Of a stretch of 64,000 nucleotides of DNA, positions 48,460-58,328 are shown in pieces; the first letter of the stretch is position 1, and every line of letters begins with the position of its first letter. The DNA is from Porticoccaceae bacterium. Lineage in GTDB: Bacteria; Pseudomonadota; Gammaproteobacteria; Pseudomonadales; Porticoccaceae. Position numbers and translations under genes: made by a program. The DNA is taken from NCBI GenBank assembly GCA_024644595.1, contig JAHEHL010000004.1, forward strand, positions 77,224-141,223. The letters run 5' to 3'. The notes beneath the pieces are model-generated. The model worked only from the letters and a program-made list of their open reading frames with translations. It had not been told where the DNA came from and made no database searches.

Positions 48460-50412
48460 TTACGCGCCAGGTTCGTACCAGATCGGTGAGCTATAGGCAC
48501 GTTCCTGAGTCGTCATTTCAACATAGGGCGCCATCTCAACATCAAAGCGAGCCGCATCATAAGCTGTCCATCTCGGCGTGGGCACTTCAATCACCCGCAC
48601 GTAGTAAAAAGCTTTTTGTTCAGCATTAAACTCAGGGTCCTGCCACACCGCACTGAGTTCCGCAGCGCCATATTTGTGACTATAAGTGGCCGTTGCTGTA
48701 TCCACGGTGGAAGGGATATCGGCAATCTCACCCTGGGCATCCATCGTTCGCAGGTCAGTGTTGCTCCAGGCCACGTTAAACACCTTTTCATGAACCTTAC
48801 CCTCGGAGTCTTCCCAACCTTTGATAACCTGTATGCGGTCAAGATTGCCACCATTGGGATCCTTCGCAGCCTGTAACATAAACGCCGGCGACGAACCCGA
48901 AGTTCCCTCTCCACCCCCTAACAGACTGGCACCCATTGGCACCCCTTTGCTGTATCCGATATCGGGCATATTGGCGGCCAACAGATCGTCCTCAGAAAAA
49001 TCCCAGCCACCAAAGAAACGTACCGTAATCCGACTTCCTGTGGTCGCATAAACCTCTTTGCGCTGCAACGCATCCCAGATCGCCTCGCGGGTATTTTCCG
49101 TGGCCCATACAGCTGCATAGCCAGAGGCTGTCATCATGAAACCAGGTACAGTGAATTCCCCGCGACCACCGACAGCATCTTTCCAGCGATTGGGCTGTGG
49201 CTCCATCTGCGCGCTGTGCTTGCCGTAAAAATTATCCTCAGCTACAGCAGCGAGCGAGGTGTGCGAATCGGTTGAACCGATCATGCCAAACTTGTAAGGG
49301 TTGGTACCCAGAGATGACTCAATTGCCAAACCATCTTTAAGTGCTTGGCGAGCATATTCATGAGCAATCATCTGATCTGTTTTCACCACACCGGCAAAAT
49401 CACCCAAGTCCCATGACTCATAATCAGCGAAACGATCATCCGGCGACAACAGCGGATGCGCTTCACCGTCGCCTTTAATCTGAGTGACCTCATAGACCGG
49501 CTCCCAGCGAGCTCGTCGTTCAGCGTATTCAGAATCCATCTGATCACCAAATTCGAGCTCAGCTGTTGGAAACATAATGCCATTGGAAAGATTGCCGTTG
49601 TGGGCGATCGCCAGCACCTTGCCACCGCTGGTATCTTCATACTGTTGCAAAAAATCCCACAACACCCGCGGATCAGAGTTCTCTTTCGGCGACAGTGGCA
49701 ACAACGCCTGTGCGGTTTCAGCATCATCGCGATAGATCACTACCCGATGCAAATTTTGGCCGCCTCTCTGAGCGGTAAATTCAAAACCAATTAACGGTGT
49801 AAAGACGCCGGGTTGATAATGTGCATCGGCCGTAGAGGTTAAATAATCCCACGCATTTCCCCGAATGGTCGCATCTTCTAGCTCGCGCGGTGTATCCGAT
49901 GATGTCTGAGTTGCCTCCAGCTCGCGGTGCTCTGCTGTAGCGCCTTTAAACAGGATATCTGACCAGCGTTGCAAGGTCGGATTAGCCAGCAACATCTCGT
50001 TGCCGGATTGTAGCGCCAGCATCGCGCCAACCGCATCAGTGTGGTCAGCCAGAACGAGAAAATCGAGAGGTTCCCGCAGTTGCGCCGGCTGACCTCTGGT
50101 GGCCATCACCTTTTCACCCTTGGCAAAGCGATAGGCATCATCAGGACCGAGGGTGTTACCAAAAATAAATGCATCCATAGAGAAGTTGGAGTGCAAATGG
50201 GTATCGCCCCAAAATACCTGTTTCGACTGATTCTGATTGGCCACAGGCGAATACTGCGGATCCTGGTTGCGCGCCGGCTGCGATGGAACATAACCGGTTT
50301 TATCCGCCTTGATCTGCAAAGCAGGCATCGCCTCCTCTGCTTGATTACTTGTCAGCCCGACATAAAACGCCGCCGCAAGTGCGGCAACACCAATAATAGA
50401 TTTACGATGCAC
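48460..50412 (-). CDS. DUF3604 protein, PHP-type metallohydrolase, exported
   Basis: A 650-residue protein with a signal-anchor-like N-terminus (SIIGVAALAAAFYVGLT). Metal-ligand motifs of the PHP superfamily are visible: FWGDTHLHSNFSMDA (about 68-82), VLADHTDAVGAM (about 116-127), AIAHNGNLSNG and IGSTDSHTSLAA. The family is common in marine bacteria and its substrate is unknown; phosphoesterase-like hydrolysis is a guess from the fold. It is divergent from the taurine cluster, sharing the 50413-50692 intergenic region, but a functional link is not shown. Confidence 0.87.
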   Translation of the reverse strand: MHRKSIIGVAALAAAFYVGLTSNQAEEAMPALQIKADKTGYVPSQPARNQDPQYSPVANQNQSKQVFWGDTHLHSNFSMDAFIFGNTLGPDDAYRFAKGEKVMATRGQPAQLREPLDFLVLADHTDAVGAMLALQSGNEMLLANPTLQRWSDILFKGATAEHRELEATQTSSDTPRELEDATIRGNAWDYLTSTADAHYQPGVFTPLIGFEFTAQRGGQNLHRVVIYRDDAETAQALLPLSPKENSDPRVLWDFLQQYEDTSGGKVLAIAHNGNLSNGIMFPTAELEFGDQMDSEYAERRARWEPVYEVTQIKGDGEAHPLLSPDDRFADYESWDLGDFAGVVKTDQMIAHEYARQALKDGLAIESSLGTNPYKFGMIGSTDSHTSLAAVAEDNFYGKHSAQMEPQPNRWKDAVGGRGEFTVPGFMMTASGYAAVWATENTREAIWDALQRKEVYATTGSRITVRFFGGWDFSEDDLLAANMPDIGYSKGVPMGASLLGGGEGTSGSSPAFMLQAAKDPNGGNLDRIQVIKGWEDSEGKVHEKVFNVAWSNTDLRTMDAQGEIADIPSTVDTATATYSHKYGAAELSAVWQDPEFNAEQKAFYYVRVIEVPTPRWTAYDAARFDVEMAPYVEMTTQERAYSSPIWYEPGA

Positions 50413-50564
50413 TGTGAATTCCCCATGTTTTTGTTTTTAATTTTGATTGCCTAGCAATATCATGACGCTGACGATGTCCGGCGATTTTAGCATGGATCTG
50501 CCGGCACACTATCGAGTTCGTTTTGAAAATTACCTTCAGCGACCATCACGATCATGTCATCTGT

Positions 50565-50623
50565 CTGGTAGCATCAACAACAGGGTACTGGTTCTAGTCG
50601 CCTCCCCGTAGCACAATTATGCT
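50565..50623 (+). promoter_or_regulatory. Predicted TauR operator and promoter for the taurine cluster
   Basis: CTGG direct repeats start at 50565 and 50588, 23 bases apart; the second reads CTGGTTCTA. A -10-like TATGCT begins at 50618, 30 bases after the second repeat, and no consensus -35 is present, as expected of an activated promoter. The xsc promoter has the same geometry. Confidence 0.65.
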
Positions 50624-50692
50624 AGCTACATAGAAATATGTGCCACTGACTCACATCAGATGTCTCGAAAAATAACGCCCTCCGGAGGCTAT

Positions 50693-52105
50693 ATGAGCAC
50701 CCCCACTTCATCTCAGGCCGCAGATATTATCTCCACGGACAGAGACCATGTTTGGCACCATCTTACCCCGCACAGTAATTTTAAAGACAGCGATCCACTC
50801 ATTATTCAGCGCGGCGTCGGCATGCGTGTGACCGATATAAAGGGCAAAGAGTACCTCGACGCCACATCCGGTGGCGTCTGGTCGGTCAATGTCGGCTACG
50901 GACGTGAAACCATTGCCAATGCGGTGCGCGACCAACTGATTGAAATGTGTTATTTCGCCAACAGCGCCGGCAGTATTCCCGGCGCACAATTTGCTGAAAA
51001 GCTACTGCAAAAAATGCCTGAAATGAATGCTGGTGATGGAAAGGGCGTGAGGAAAGGTAAGGTCTACTACTCAAACTCCGGCTCAGAGGCCAATGAGAAG
51101 GTTTACAAAATGGTCCGCCAACTCGCCCATATCAATGGTGACGGCAGTCGCCATAAAATTATCTTCCGCGATCGCGATTACCACGGCTCAACCATCGGCG
51201 CGTTAAGCTCTACCGGCCAGATTCAGCGCAAAGAGCAGTATGGCCCGTTTGCCCCCGGTTTTTCGTCTTTTTCTCACTGCTGCTGTTACCGCTGCCCATT
51301 TGGTAAAACCTATGGCAGCTGCAATATCGAATGTGCCAAAGATCTGGAGACGGCAATTTTACGTGAGGGTCCAGAACAGGTCGGCGCAGTAGTGCTGGAG
51401 CCGGTCACAGCTGGCGGCGGTGTTATTCCACCGGTTGCTGAGTACTTCCCCATAATCCAGGAGATCTGCAAAAAATATGACGTTCTGCTGCATATAGATG
51501 AAGTCGTCTGCGGGCTGGGCCGCACCGGAAAATGGTTCGGCTATCAGCACTTTGACGTCAGGCCTGATATGGTCACCATGGCCAAAGGTCTCGCCAGTGG
51601 CTATGCCGCAATTTCCTGCACGGTTACGACTGACAAAGTCTTCCAACAGTTCGCTGCCGAAGATGGCGGACCCATGGGTTATTTCAGGGATATCAGCACC
51701 TTTGGTGGCTGCACCGCGGGGCCAGCAGCAGGCATAGCCAATATGCAGATTATCGAAGAGGAGAACCTGCTAGACAATGTCGTACAAATGGGTAATCACC
51801 TCAATAGTCGCCTGCTCGAGTTAAAGGAGAGGTATCCCGTGGTGGGCGATGTGCGCGGCAAAGGTCTTTTTGCCGGTGCCGAACTCGTCGTCGACCGTGA
51901 TAGCAAACAGCCAGTTGCTGAAACTTATGCAGCAAAAATTGTGGCTCACTGCATGCAGGCGGGCGTCTTGATTGGCAGGACAAATAGAAGCTTTCATGAA
52001 TTTAATAATACGCTGTGCCTCAGTCCCGCGCTGATTGCCAGCCGTCGGGATATTGACGATATTGTCGATGCAATTGATAACGCGCTAGCCGCCAACCCGC
52101 TGTAA
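50693..52105 (+). CDS. tpa: Taurine--pyruvate aminotransferase
   Basis: A class III PLP aminotransferase of 470 residues from the ATG at 50693, which has CCGGAGG 4 bases upstream; an ATG 11 codons earlier is possible. GGVWSVNVGYGRE, SNSGSEANEKVYKM and HIDEVVCGLGRTGKWFG are class III motifs, and the PLP Lys is in MAKGLASGYAAIS. The Cys-rich segment SHCCCYRCPFGKTYGSCNIEC is, as I recall, characteristic of Tpa-type enzymes. It converts taurine plus pyruvate into sulfoacetaldehyde plus L-alanine. The xsc and tauR neighbours support the assignment. Confidence 0.92.
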   Translation: MSTPTSSQAADIISTDRDHVWHHLTPHSNFKDSDPLIIQRGVGMRVTDIKGKEYLDATSGGVWSVNVGYGRETIANAVRDQLIEMCYFANSAGSIPGAQFAEKLLQKMPEMNAGDGKGVRKGKVYYSNSGSEANEKVYKMVRQLAHINGDGSRHKIIFRDRDYHGSTIGALSSTGQIQRKEQYGPFAPGFSSFSHCCCYRCPFGKTYGSCNIECAKDLETAILREGPEQVGAVVLEPVTAGGGVIPPVAEYFPIIQEICKKYDVLLHIDEVVCGLGRTGKWFGYQHFDVRPDMVTMAKGLASGYAAISCTVTTDKVFQQFAAEDGGPMGYFRDISTFGGCTAGPAAGIANMQIIEEENLLDNVVQMGNHLNSRLLELKERYPVVGDVRGKGLFAGAELVVDRDSKQPVAETYAAKIVAHCMQAGVLIGRTNRSFHEFNNTLCLSPALIASRRDIDDIVDAIDNALAANPL

Positions 52106-52108
52106 ACA

Positions 52109-53119
52109 GTGCACGGGTTAATGGGCATCACCAATACGTTTTTAACGCGTCAACGGAGTAAATTGCACGGCATAGCCGCCTGCCTTCTGGTGGCCATGGC
52201 AGCGAAATTCCTTGCCCTCAACTATGGCGCACCGACCATGCTATTTGCACTGGTCCTAGGTATATCGGTTAATTTCCTCTACGAGTCCAAAGACTGTTCC
52301 TCGGGTATCGACTTTTGCTCCTCAATGATTTTACGTTTTGGCGTGATTCTGCTCGGCGCAAAAATTGTATTTGCCGATGTGCTCGCGGTTGGCTGGACAA
52401 CCGCCCTTGTTGTGGTCGGCAGTGTCTTTCTCACCATCGCATTCGGTGGCGTGGTCGCTAAAGCAATGAAACTGGATTATAAATTTGGACTACTCTCTGC
52501 AGGAGCCGTGGCTATCTGTGGCATTTCAGCAGCCATGACCCTCTCGTCGGTGATGCCGCAAAACCGCGAGATGGAGCGCTACACACTGCTCACAGTAATT
52601 ATGGTGGCCGGGTTTGGCGCCATCGCGATGGTGTCATTTCCGGTATTGGCAAACTTTTTAAACCTCGATTTTCAGCAGGCAGGAATTTTTATCGGCGGTT
52701 CAATTCACGATGTCTCTCATGTTGTAGGTGCCGGCTATGCTATGTCCGAGGAGGTTGGCTATATCGCGATGATAGTAAAAATGATGCGCGTCGCCTTGCT
52801 GGCCCCCATTGCGTGGATATTTTTGCTGGCATTCCGTCAACAACACACAGCAGGCACGCAGACGCCCGCCCTGCCCTGGTTTCTGCTGTTATTTTTGGCT
52901 CTGGCCATCGTCAACAATATTGGCTGGATCCCCTCCGCTGTGAGCCCACTCCTAAATCACATTTCCGAGAACTGCTTTGTTGTCGCCATTGCCGCTCTGG
53001 GCATGAAAACCTCATTCGAGGGACTGCTCGACATTGGCTGGCGACCTGCGGCCATGGTGATTATAGAGAGTACTTTTCTTGGAGGGTTGGTGTTGAGTTG
53101 GGTTATGCTGTCAACCTGA
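52109..53119 (+). CDS. YeiH/SuyZ-family putative sulfite or sulfate exporter
   Basis: A 336-residue integral membrane protein with about 10 helices, matching the UPF0324/YeiH family (LRFGVILLGAKIVFADVLAVG; GAVAICGISAAMTLSSVMPQ; GGSIHDVSHVVGAGYAMS). Members of this family occur in organosulfonate clusters, for example SuyZ, as candidate exporters of sulfite or sulfate. Placed 3 bases after tpa, it would remove the sulfite that Xsc releases. Starts GTG 52109 or ATG 52121 are both possible. TauE/TauZ, the other exporter type, is absent. Confidence 0.85.
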   Translation: MHGLMGITNTFLTRQRSKLHGIAACLLVAMAAKFLALNYGAPTMLFALVLGISVNFLYESKDCSSGIDFCSSMILRFGVILLGAKIVFADVLAVGWTTALVVVGSVFLTIAFGGVVAKAMKLDYKFGLLSAGAVAICGISAAMTLSSVMPQNREMERYTLLTVIMVAGFGAIAMVSFPVLANFLNLDFQQAGIFIGGSIHDVSHVVGAGYAMSEEVGYIAMIVKMMRVALLAPIAWIFLLAFRQQHTAGTQTPALPWFLLLFLALAIVNNIGWIPSAVSPLLNHISENCFVVAIAALGMKTSFEGLLDIGWRPAAMVIIESTFLGGLVLSWVMLST

Positions 53120-53205
53120 TCGAAAAATAAAAAAACCGATCCTTTGGCTGCCGCGAGAACAATCGAATCCGCATAAAAGTCGAAGTCGCATAAAAAGGTA
53201 GCAGA

Positions 53206-54747
53206 ATGATAATAATAACTACGCCTCCGCCATCAGTTTCAGCAACATCATTTCGTACTTTGGTCACCGTACTCCTGCTATTAGTCTCGCCTCTCGCCGT
53301 CGCCGAGCAGGGTATTGATGCCTTTATCAACAACGCGGTACAGCCGCTTACAACCTTTATATCCAGTGTGGTTTTTTATAGCGTAACAATGTTCGGAAGC
53401 GATGTTCCGCTCGTGGTTGCCTGGCTGGTTTTTGCGGCGGTGTTCTTCACCTTCTATTTTAACTTTCTTAATTTTCGTGGTTTTTCCCATGCAATCAGCT
53501 TGGTTCGTGGCAATCATTCAAACCCCAAAGACCCGGGTGAGGTAACCCACTTTCAAGCACTGACAACTGCCGTATCCGGCACTGTAGGCATTGGCAATAT
53601 CGGTGGCGTCGCCGTCGCTATCTCGGTAGGCGGCCCCGGCGCCACATTCTGGATGATCACCGCCGGCCTGCTGGCCATGTCGACTAAATTTATTGAATGT
53701 ACTCTAGGCGTGATGCTGCGCCGTGAAAATGCCGACGGCTCGGTCTCCGGCGGACCGATGTATTATCTCGAGTACGCATTTGCCCAGCGTGGCTGGAAAA
53801 AAGCCGGCACATTCATCGGACGCTTTTATGCCGTTGGCATCGTTCTCGGATGTTTGGGAATCGGCAATATGTTTCAATCGAATCAAGCTTATATGCAGTT
53901 TATTAATGTCACCGGCGGCAGCGAAGGTAGCTGGTTTGCGGACAAAGCCTGGTTGTTTGGCTTGTTACTTGGCGCATTGGTCGGTGTGGTTATTATCGGC
54001 GGTATTCAAAGTATTGCCCGGGTCACCAGCAAAGTAGTGCCATTTATGGCGCTGCTCTACTGCATCAGTGCGCTGACTATGCTGGGAATGAATTACGAAG
54101 CAATCCCCTACGCGTTTAACGCTATTATCAGTGGTGCATTCAGCCCTGAGGGAATCAGTGGTGGCGCTATTGGTGTAATGATTATCGGATTTCAGCGCGC
54201 CGTTTTTTCCAATGAAGCAGGGATTGGCTCGGCGCCGATCGCGCACGCTGCGGTACTCACCAAAGAGCCTGTTACCGAAGGTTATGTCTCGTTATTGGAA
54301 CCCTTTATTGACACGGTAGTGATCTGTACCCTGACTGCCTTGGTGATTGTCACGACTTTTTACTACGACCCAACCTTTAATCAAGGTCTCGGCGGTATTG
54401 AGATGACCTCCGCTGCGTTTGCGCGCAATATCTCCTGGTCGCCCTATTTGATAGCCATCGCCGGGATGCTGTTTGCATTCTCGACCATGATTGCCTGGGC
54501 CTACTATGGCCTGAAAGGCTGGACCTATCTGGTGGGTGAAAAAGTCTGGGCAAGTAATATTTTCAAATTAGTGTTCTGCCTGTTTGTGGCGCTCGGCTGC
54601 AGCATTCAGCTGGATGCGGTGCTCGATTTTTCTGATGCTTTGGTGTTCCTGATCTGTGTGCCAAATATAATTGGTCTTTATATGCTGGCACCCATGGTGC
54701 GCAAAGAATTGCGCAGCTATAACAAAAAATATATCAAACGGCACTGA
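53206..54747 (+). CDS. Sodium:alanine symporter (AGCS) family transporter, likely taurine or alanine uptake
   Basis: A 513-residue membrane protein with about 11 helices and a hydrophobic leader (residues 15-33). FQALTTAVSGTVGIGNIGGVAVAI and SGGPMYYLEYAF and FSNEAGIGSAPIAHAA are AGCS signatures. The family imports alanine, glycine or similar amino acids with Na+. In this cluster no TauABC or TRAP importer is present, so this is the best candidate for taurine import; re-uptake of the alanine made by Tpa is the alternative. It lies 86 bases after the exporter gene. Confidence 0.87.
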   Translation: MIIITTPPPSVSATSFRTLVTVLLLLVSPLAVAEQGIDAFINNAVQPLTTFISSVVFYSVTMFGSDVPLVVAWLVFAAVFFTFYFNFLNFRGFSHAISLVRGNHSNPKDPGEVTHFQALTTAVSGTVGIGNIGGVAVAISVGGPGATFWMITAGLLAMSTKFIECTLGVMLRRENADGSVSGGPMYYLEYAFAQRGWKKAGTFIGRFYAVGIVLGCLGIGNMFQSNQAYMQFINVTGGSEGSWFADKAWLFGLLLGALVGVVIIGGIQSIARVTSKVVPFMALLYCISALTMLGMNYEAIPYAFNAIISGAFSPEGISGGAIGVMIIGFQRAVFSNEAGIGSAPIAHAAVLTKEPVTEGYVSLLEPFIDTVVICTLTALVIVTTFYYDPTFNQGLGGIEMTSAAFARNISWSPYLIAIAGMLFAFSTMIAWAYYGLKGWTYLVGEKVWASNIFKLVFCLFVALGCSIQLDAVLDFSDALVFLICVPNIIGLYMLAPMVRKELRSYNKKYIKRH

Positions 54748-54889
54748 CCCAATAATGTATCGGTAGCCTGTGCGACAATTATCGGGGGTGACAAACCCAC
54801 AAAAGCGTTTATATTAGAGGTTTTCTGCTGTGGGTCAGGCAGGGTTTTCGGCCACACAGGTCACGGTACAGGTGATTCAGGCACTATAG

Positions 54890-56356
54890 ATGTCCCTCAA
54901 TGTTCTTTTCCATCTCGACGCCAACAGCAAACATAGTCTGCAAAAACAGATTATTGAGCAGATCACCCGCGCCATTATCAATCGCAATCTGCCGACCGAT
55001 GTCCCCCTACCCTCCAGTCGCAACCTCTCAAGTCAACTAAAAGTCGGCCGCAACACAGTGATACTCGCCTATGAGCGTTTAGTCAGTGATGGCTATTTGA
55101 TCTCTCGCGAGCGCAGCGGCTACTTCGTCAATCCTGATATCCTCAATGGTTACGCCCAATCCGAGCTGACTAACGAAATAGGTCAACAGCAACCCGACTG
55201 GTCACAGCGGCTGGCATTAACACCCTCACATTTTGCCAATATCGAAAAACCGCGAGACTGGCAGCGCTATCAGTATCCGTTTATCTATGGGCAGATCGGC
55301 AGCGACCTGTTCCCACTCAATAACTGGCGCGAGTGCTGTCGTGACGCGGTGAGTGTTCAGGCAATTAATGAGTGGTCGGTTGATCAGCTCGATCACGACG
55401 ATCCCTTATTGATAGAGCAAATTCAAAAGCGCCTGCTGCCGCGACGCGGTGTCTGGGCCAATGAGGATGAAATTTTAATTACCGTGGGCGCCCAGCACGC
55501 ACTCTATCTTGTTGCTCAGCTATTGTTTAAACAAGACACTTCTGTCGGCCTGGAAGATCCAGGCTATGTCGATGTGCGCAATATTGTTTCGATGAGTGGC
55601 GGCACCATTCAGCCTCTGCCGGTGGATACAAAAGGACTGGTTATAGACGCCAGCATTGATAGCTGTGACTATATCTATGTCACTCCCAGTCATCAGTCAC
55701 CCACTACCGTCACTATGCCACTGGAGAATCGTCGTGCGCTGTTAAAGCGAGCCGCTGATTCAGACATTATTTTGATCGAGGACGATTATGAGAGTGAATC
55801 CAACTATCACTCCGACCCTCTGCCAGCGCTGAAGAGTCTCGACAAAAACAATCGCGTACTCTATATCGGCAGCCTTTCCAAAACCATCTCGGCGGGCTTG
55901 CGCATGGGTTATATGGTCGGGCCGGCCAAGTTAATTGCCGAGCTGCGCTGCCTGCGCCGGCTCATGCTGCGTCACCCTGCTGCGAACAATCAGCATTCCA
56001 TGGCACTCTTTCTCTCTCGCGGCTACCACGAGTCGCTGGTGAAAAATCTTCACCAGACCTATAAAGAACGGTTTGAAATCATGGCTGAAGAGCTGGACAA
56101 GATGGCCCCTGTGTCAGTGGCTACGACGGCCTTTGGCGGTTCCTCATTTTGGATTGAGGGACCAAAAACACTGAATGCCAGAGCATTGGCAGAAGAAGCC
56201 AGAAAACAGAGCATGATTATTGAACCCGGCGATCTGCATTTCTATTCTGAAAGCCCACCGCAACACTACTTTCGTCTTGGCTTTTCCGCCATTCCGACCG
56301 ACCGGATAAGACCTGGTTTAAAGAAGCTCGCCGAGCTAATCACACTGCTATCTTAA
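54890..56356 (+). CDS. tauR: MocR/GntR-family regulator TauR
   Basis: A 488-residue MocR-type regulator. The N-terminal GntR winged helix (about 10-80) has PLPSSRNLSSQLKVGRNTVI. The rest is a class I aminotransferase-like domain with the PLP lysine in IGSLSKTISAGLRMG and the EDDYESE motif. TauR of Rhodobacter activates taurine genes with PLP and taurine as effectors. It lies between the transporter and xsc on the same strand. The CTGG repeats before tpa and xsc are its likely targets. No such repeat was found before tauR itself. Confidence 0.9.
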   Translation: MSLNVLFHLDANSKHSLQKQIIEQITRAIINRNLPTDVPLPSSRNLSSQLKVGRNTVILAYERLVSDGYLISRERSGYFVNPDILNGYAQSELTNEIGQQQPDWSQRLALTPSHFANIEKPRDWQRYQYPFIYGQIGSDLFPLNNWRECCRDAVSVQAINEWSVDQLDHDDPLLIEQIQKRLLPRRGVWANEDEILITVGAQHALYLVAQLLFKQDTSVGLEDPGYVDVRNIVSMSGGTIQPLPVDTKGLVIDASIDSCDYIYVTPSHQSPTTVTMPLENRRALLKRAADSDIILIEDDYESESNYHSDPLPALKSLDKNNRVLYIGSLSKTISAGLRMGYMVGPAKLIAELRCLRRLMLRHPAANNQHSMALFLSRGYHESLVKNLHQTYKERFEIMAEELDKMAPVSVATTAFGGSSFWIEGPKTLNARALAEEARKQSMIIEPGDLHFYSESPPQHYFRLGFSAIPTDRIRPGLKKLAELITLLS

Positions 56357-56386
56357 GCTAATACAATTTTATGGATACTTTTCTAT

Positions 56387-56412
56387 GGAACCTTTTTCTG
56401 GAACCTTTTTCT
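56387..56412 (+). repeat. Tandem 13-bp repeat upstream of xsc
   Basis: GGAACCTTTTTCT occurs at 56387-56399 and 56400-56412, with a degenerate copy before (56373-56384) and a partial GGAAC after. The last junction creates the distal CTGG of the predicted TauR site. Confidence 0.8.
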
Positions 56413-56469
56413 GGAACAATAGATCAGTATAAACTGGTCCTACCTCTTTCGAGCGGTCTTGCATAAGCT
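56411..56469 (+). promoter_or_regulatory. Predicted TauR operator and promoter for xsc
   Basis: CTGG repeats start at 56411 and 56434, 23 bases apart; the second reads CTGGTCCTA. TAAGCT, a possible -10, begins at 56464, 30 bases after the second repeat. Both distances equal those before tpa. Confidence 0.65.
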
Positions 56470-56518
56470 GCAACGCTGATTTAAATCCAAGTAACAGGCA
56501 CTCACCACGGGGCAATTT

Positions 56519-58282
56519 ATGGCACGCATGACACCCAGCGAAGCATTCGTTGAAACACTGGTCGCCAATGGCGTCACTAAAATTTTTGGCATTATGGGCT
56601 CAGCCTTTATGGACGCGATGGATATCTTTGCTCCGGCGGGTATCGAGTTGATTCCCGTTGTTCACGAGCAAGGCGCTGCCCATATGGCCGACGGTTATTC
56701 TCGCGCCTCGGGTGAACACGGCGTGGTCATTGCCCAGAATGGCCCGGGCATTTCCAACTGTGTTACCGGTATTGCGGCGGCTTATTGGGCCCACTCTCCT
56801 GTGGTGATGATCACTCCAGAGGCTGGCACCATGAGCATCGGCTTGGGTGGTTTTCAGGAAGCGCACCAGCTGCCCATGTTTCAGGAATTCACCAAATACC
56901 AGGGCCATGTCAACAACCCTAAACGTATCGCTGAGTTTACCGCGCGCTGCTTCGACCGCGCACTGTCCGAAATTGGCCCCACTCAACTCAATATTCCCCG
57001 GGATTTCTTCTACGGTGATATCGATATCGAAATTCCTCGCCCACAGCGTCTCGATCGTGGCCCTGGTGGCGAAAAAAGCTTGAATGAAGCTGCTGAGCTT
57101 CTCGCCACAGCGCAGTTCCCGGTAATGGTTTCCGGTGGTGGCGTGGTGATGGCAGACGCCATGGCAGAATGTGTCGCCCTCGCCGAATTGCTCGGCGCAC
57201 CGGTAGTCAACAGCTATCAGCACAATGATTCATTCCCCGCCAGCCACCCTCTTTGGTGTGGTCCGCTCGGATACCAGGGTTCCAAAGCAGGTATGAAACT
57301 GATCTCCAAAGCCGATGTGGTGCTGGTACTCGGCTCACGTTTGGGTCCATTTGGCACACTGCCCCAGTATGAAATGGAATACTGGCCGGAAAATGCCAAG
57401 ATCATTCAGGTCGATGCCGACCACAAAATGCTTGGCCTGGTGAAAAAGATCTCTGTGGGTATCTGTGGTGATGCAAAAGCCAGTGCTGTAGCGCTCACCG
57501 AACGCCTGTCCAAGCTAACCTTGGCCTGTCACGCCAATCAACAGGCTCGCAGCGAAGAAATCGCTGCCGAAAAAGCCACCTGGGAAGCTGAGCTGGACGA
57601 GTGGACCCATGAGCGCGACGACTACAGTCTCGATATGATTGCCGAGGCCGCCGCCGAAGACGGTGAATGGTTGCATCCACGCCAGGTGTTGCGCGAGTTG
57701 GAAAAAGCTATGCCAGAAAATGTGATGGTCTCAACCGACATCGGCAATATCAACTCGGTGGCACATAGCTATCTGCGCTTTGAGAAGCCGCGCAGTTTCT
57801 TTGCCCCGATGAGCTTTGGCAACTGTGGCTATGCCCTGCCAACCATTATTGGTGCTAAAGCCGCGGCGCCTCACCGCCCCGCGATTGCCTATGCCGGTGA
57901 CGGCGCCTGGGGTATGAGTATGTCGGAAATTATGACGGCCGTGCGCCACAATATTCCCGTCACAGCCGTGGTGTTCCACAACCGCGACTGGGGTGCAGAA
58001 AAGAAAAATCAGGTCGAATTTTACAATCGTCGCTTTGTTGCTGCCGAGCTTGAGAGTGAGAGCTGGGCAGGCATCGCTCAGGCGATGGGGGCCGAAGGTA
58101 TTGTTGTCGACTCACTGGACCAAGTGGGTGCAGCACTGAACAAAGCAGTGGCTATGCAGATGAATGAGGGTAAAACCACCGTTATCGAAATTATGTGTAC
58201 CCGAGAGCTGGGCGATCCATTCCGACGCGATGCACTGTCCAAGCCGGTTCGCTATCTCGAAAAATATAAAGACTACGTCTAA
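56519..58282 (+). CDS. xsc: Sulfoacetaldehyde acetyltransferase
   Basis: A 587-residue thiamine-diphosphate enzyme. The N-terminal Pyr domain (FVETLVANGVTKIFGIMGSAFMD; catalytic Glu in VHEQGAAHMADGYSRA), central domain and C-terminal PP domain with the ThDP motif (GDGAWGMSMSEIMTAVRHN) are in order. FHNRDWGAEKKNQVEFYNRRFV is, as I recall, diagnostic of Xsc. It cleaves sulfoacetaldehyde with phosphate to acetyl phosphate and sulfite. Full family length. It is followed 46 bases later by acetate kinase. Confidence 0.95.
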   Translation: MARMTPSEAFVETLVANGVTKIFGIMGSAFMDAMDIFAPAGIELIPVVHEQGAAHMADGYSRASGEHGVVIAQNGPGISNCVTGIAAAYWAHSPVVMITPEAGTMSIGLGGFQEAHQLPMFQEFTKYQGHVNNPKRIAEFTARCFDRALSEIGPTQLNIPRDFFYGDIDIEIPRPQRLDRGPGGEKSLNEAAELLATAQFPVMVSGGGVVMADAMAECVALAELLGAPVVNSYQHNDSFPASHPLWCGPLGYQGSKAGMKLISKADVVLVLGSRLGPFGTLPQYEMEYWPENAKIIQVDADHKMLGLVKKISVGICGDAKASAVALTERLSKLTLACHANQQARSEEIAAEKATWEAELDEWTHERDDYSLDMIAEAAAEDGEWLHPRQVLRELEKAMPENVMVSTDIGNINSVAHSYLRFEKPRSFFAPMSFGNCGYALPTIIGAKAAAPHRPAIAYAGDGAWGMSMSEIMTAVRHNIPVTAVVFHNRDWGAEKKNQVEFYNRRFVAAELESESWAGIAQAMGAEGIVVDSLDQVGAALNKAVAMQMNEGKTTVIEIMCTRELGDPFRRDALSKPVRYLEKYKDYV

Positions 58283-58328
58283 CCTTGATAGCTAATATCG
58301 CGGAATCCGTTGGCACTGGAGCCTCTCT

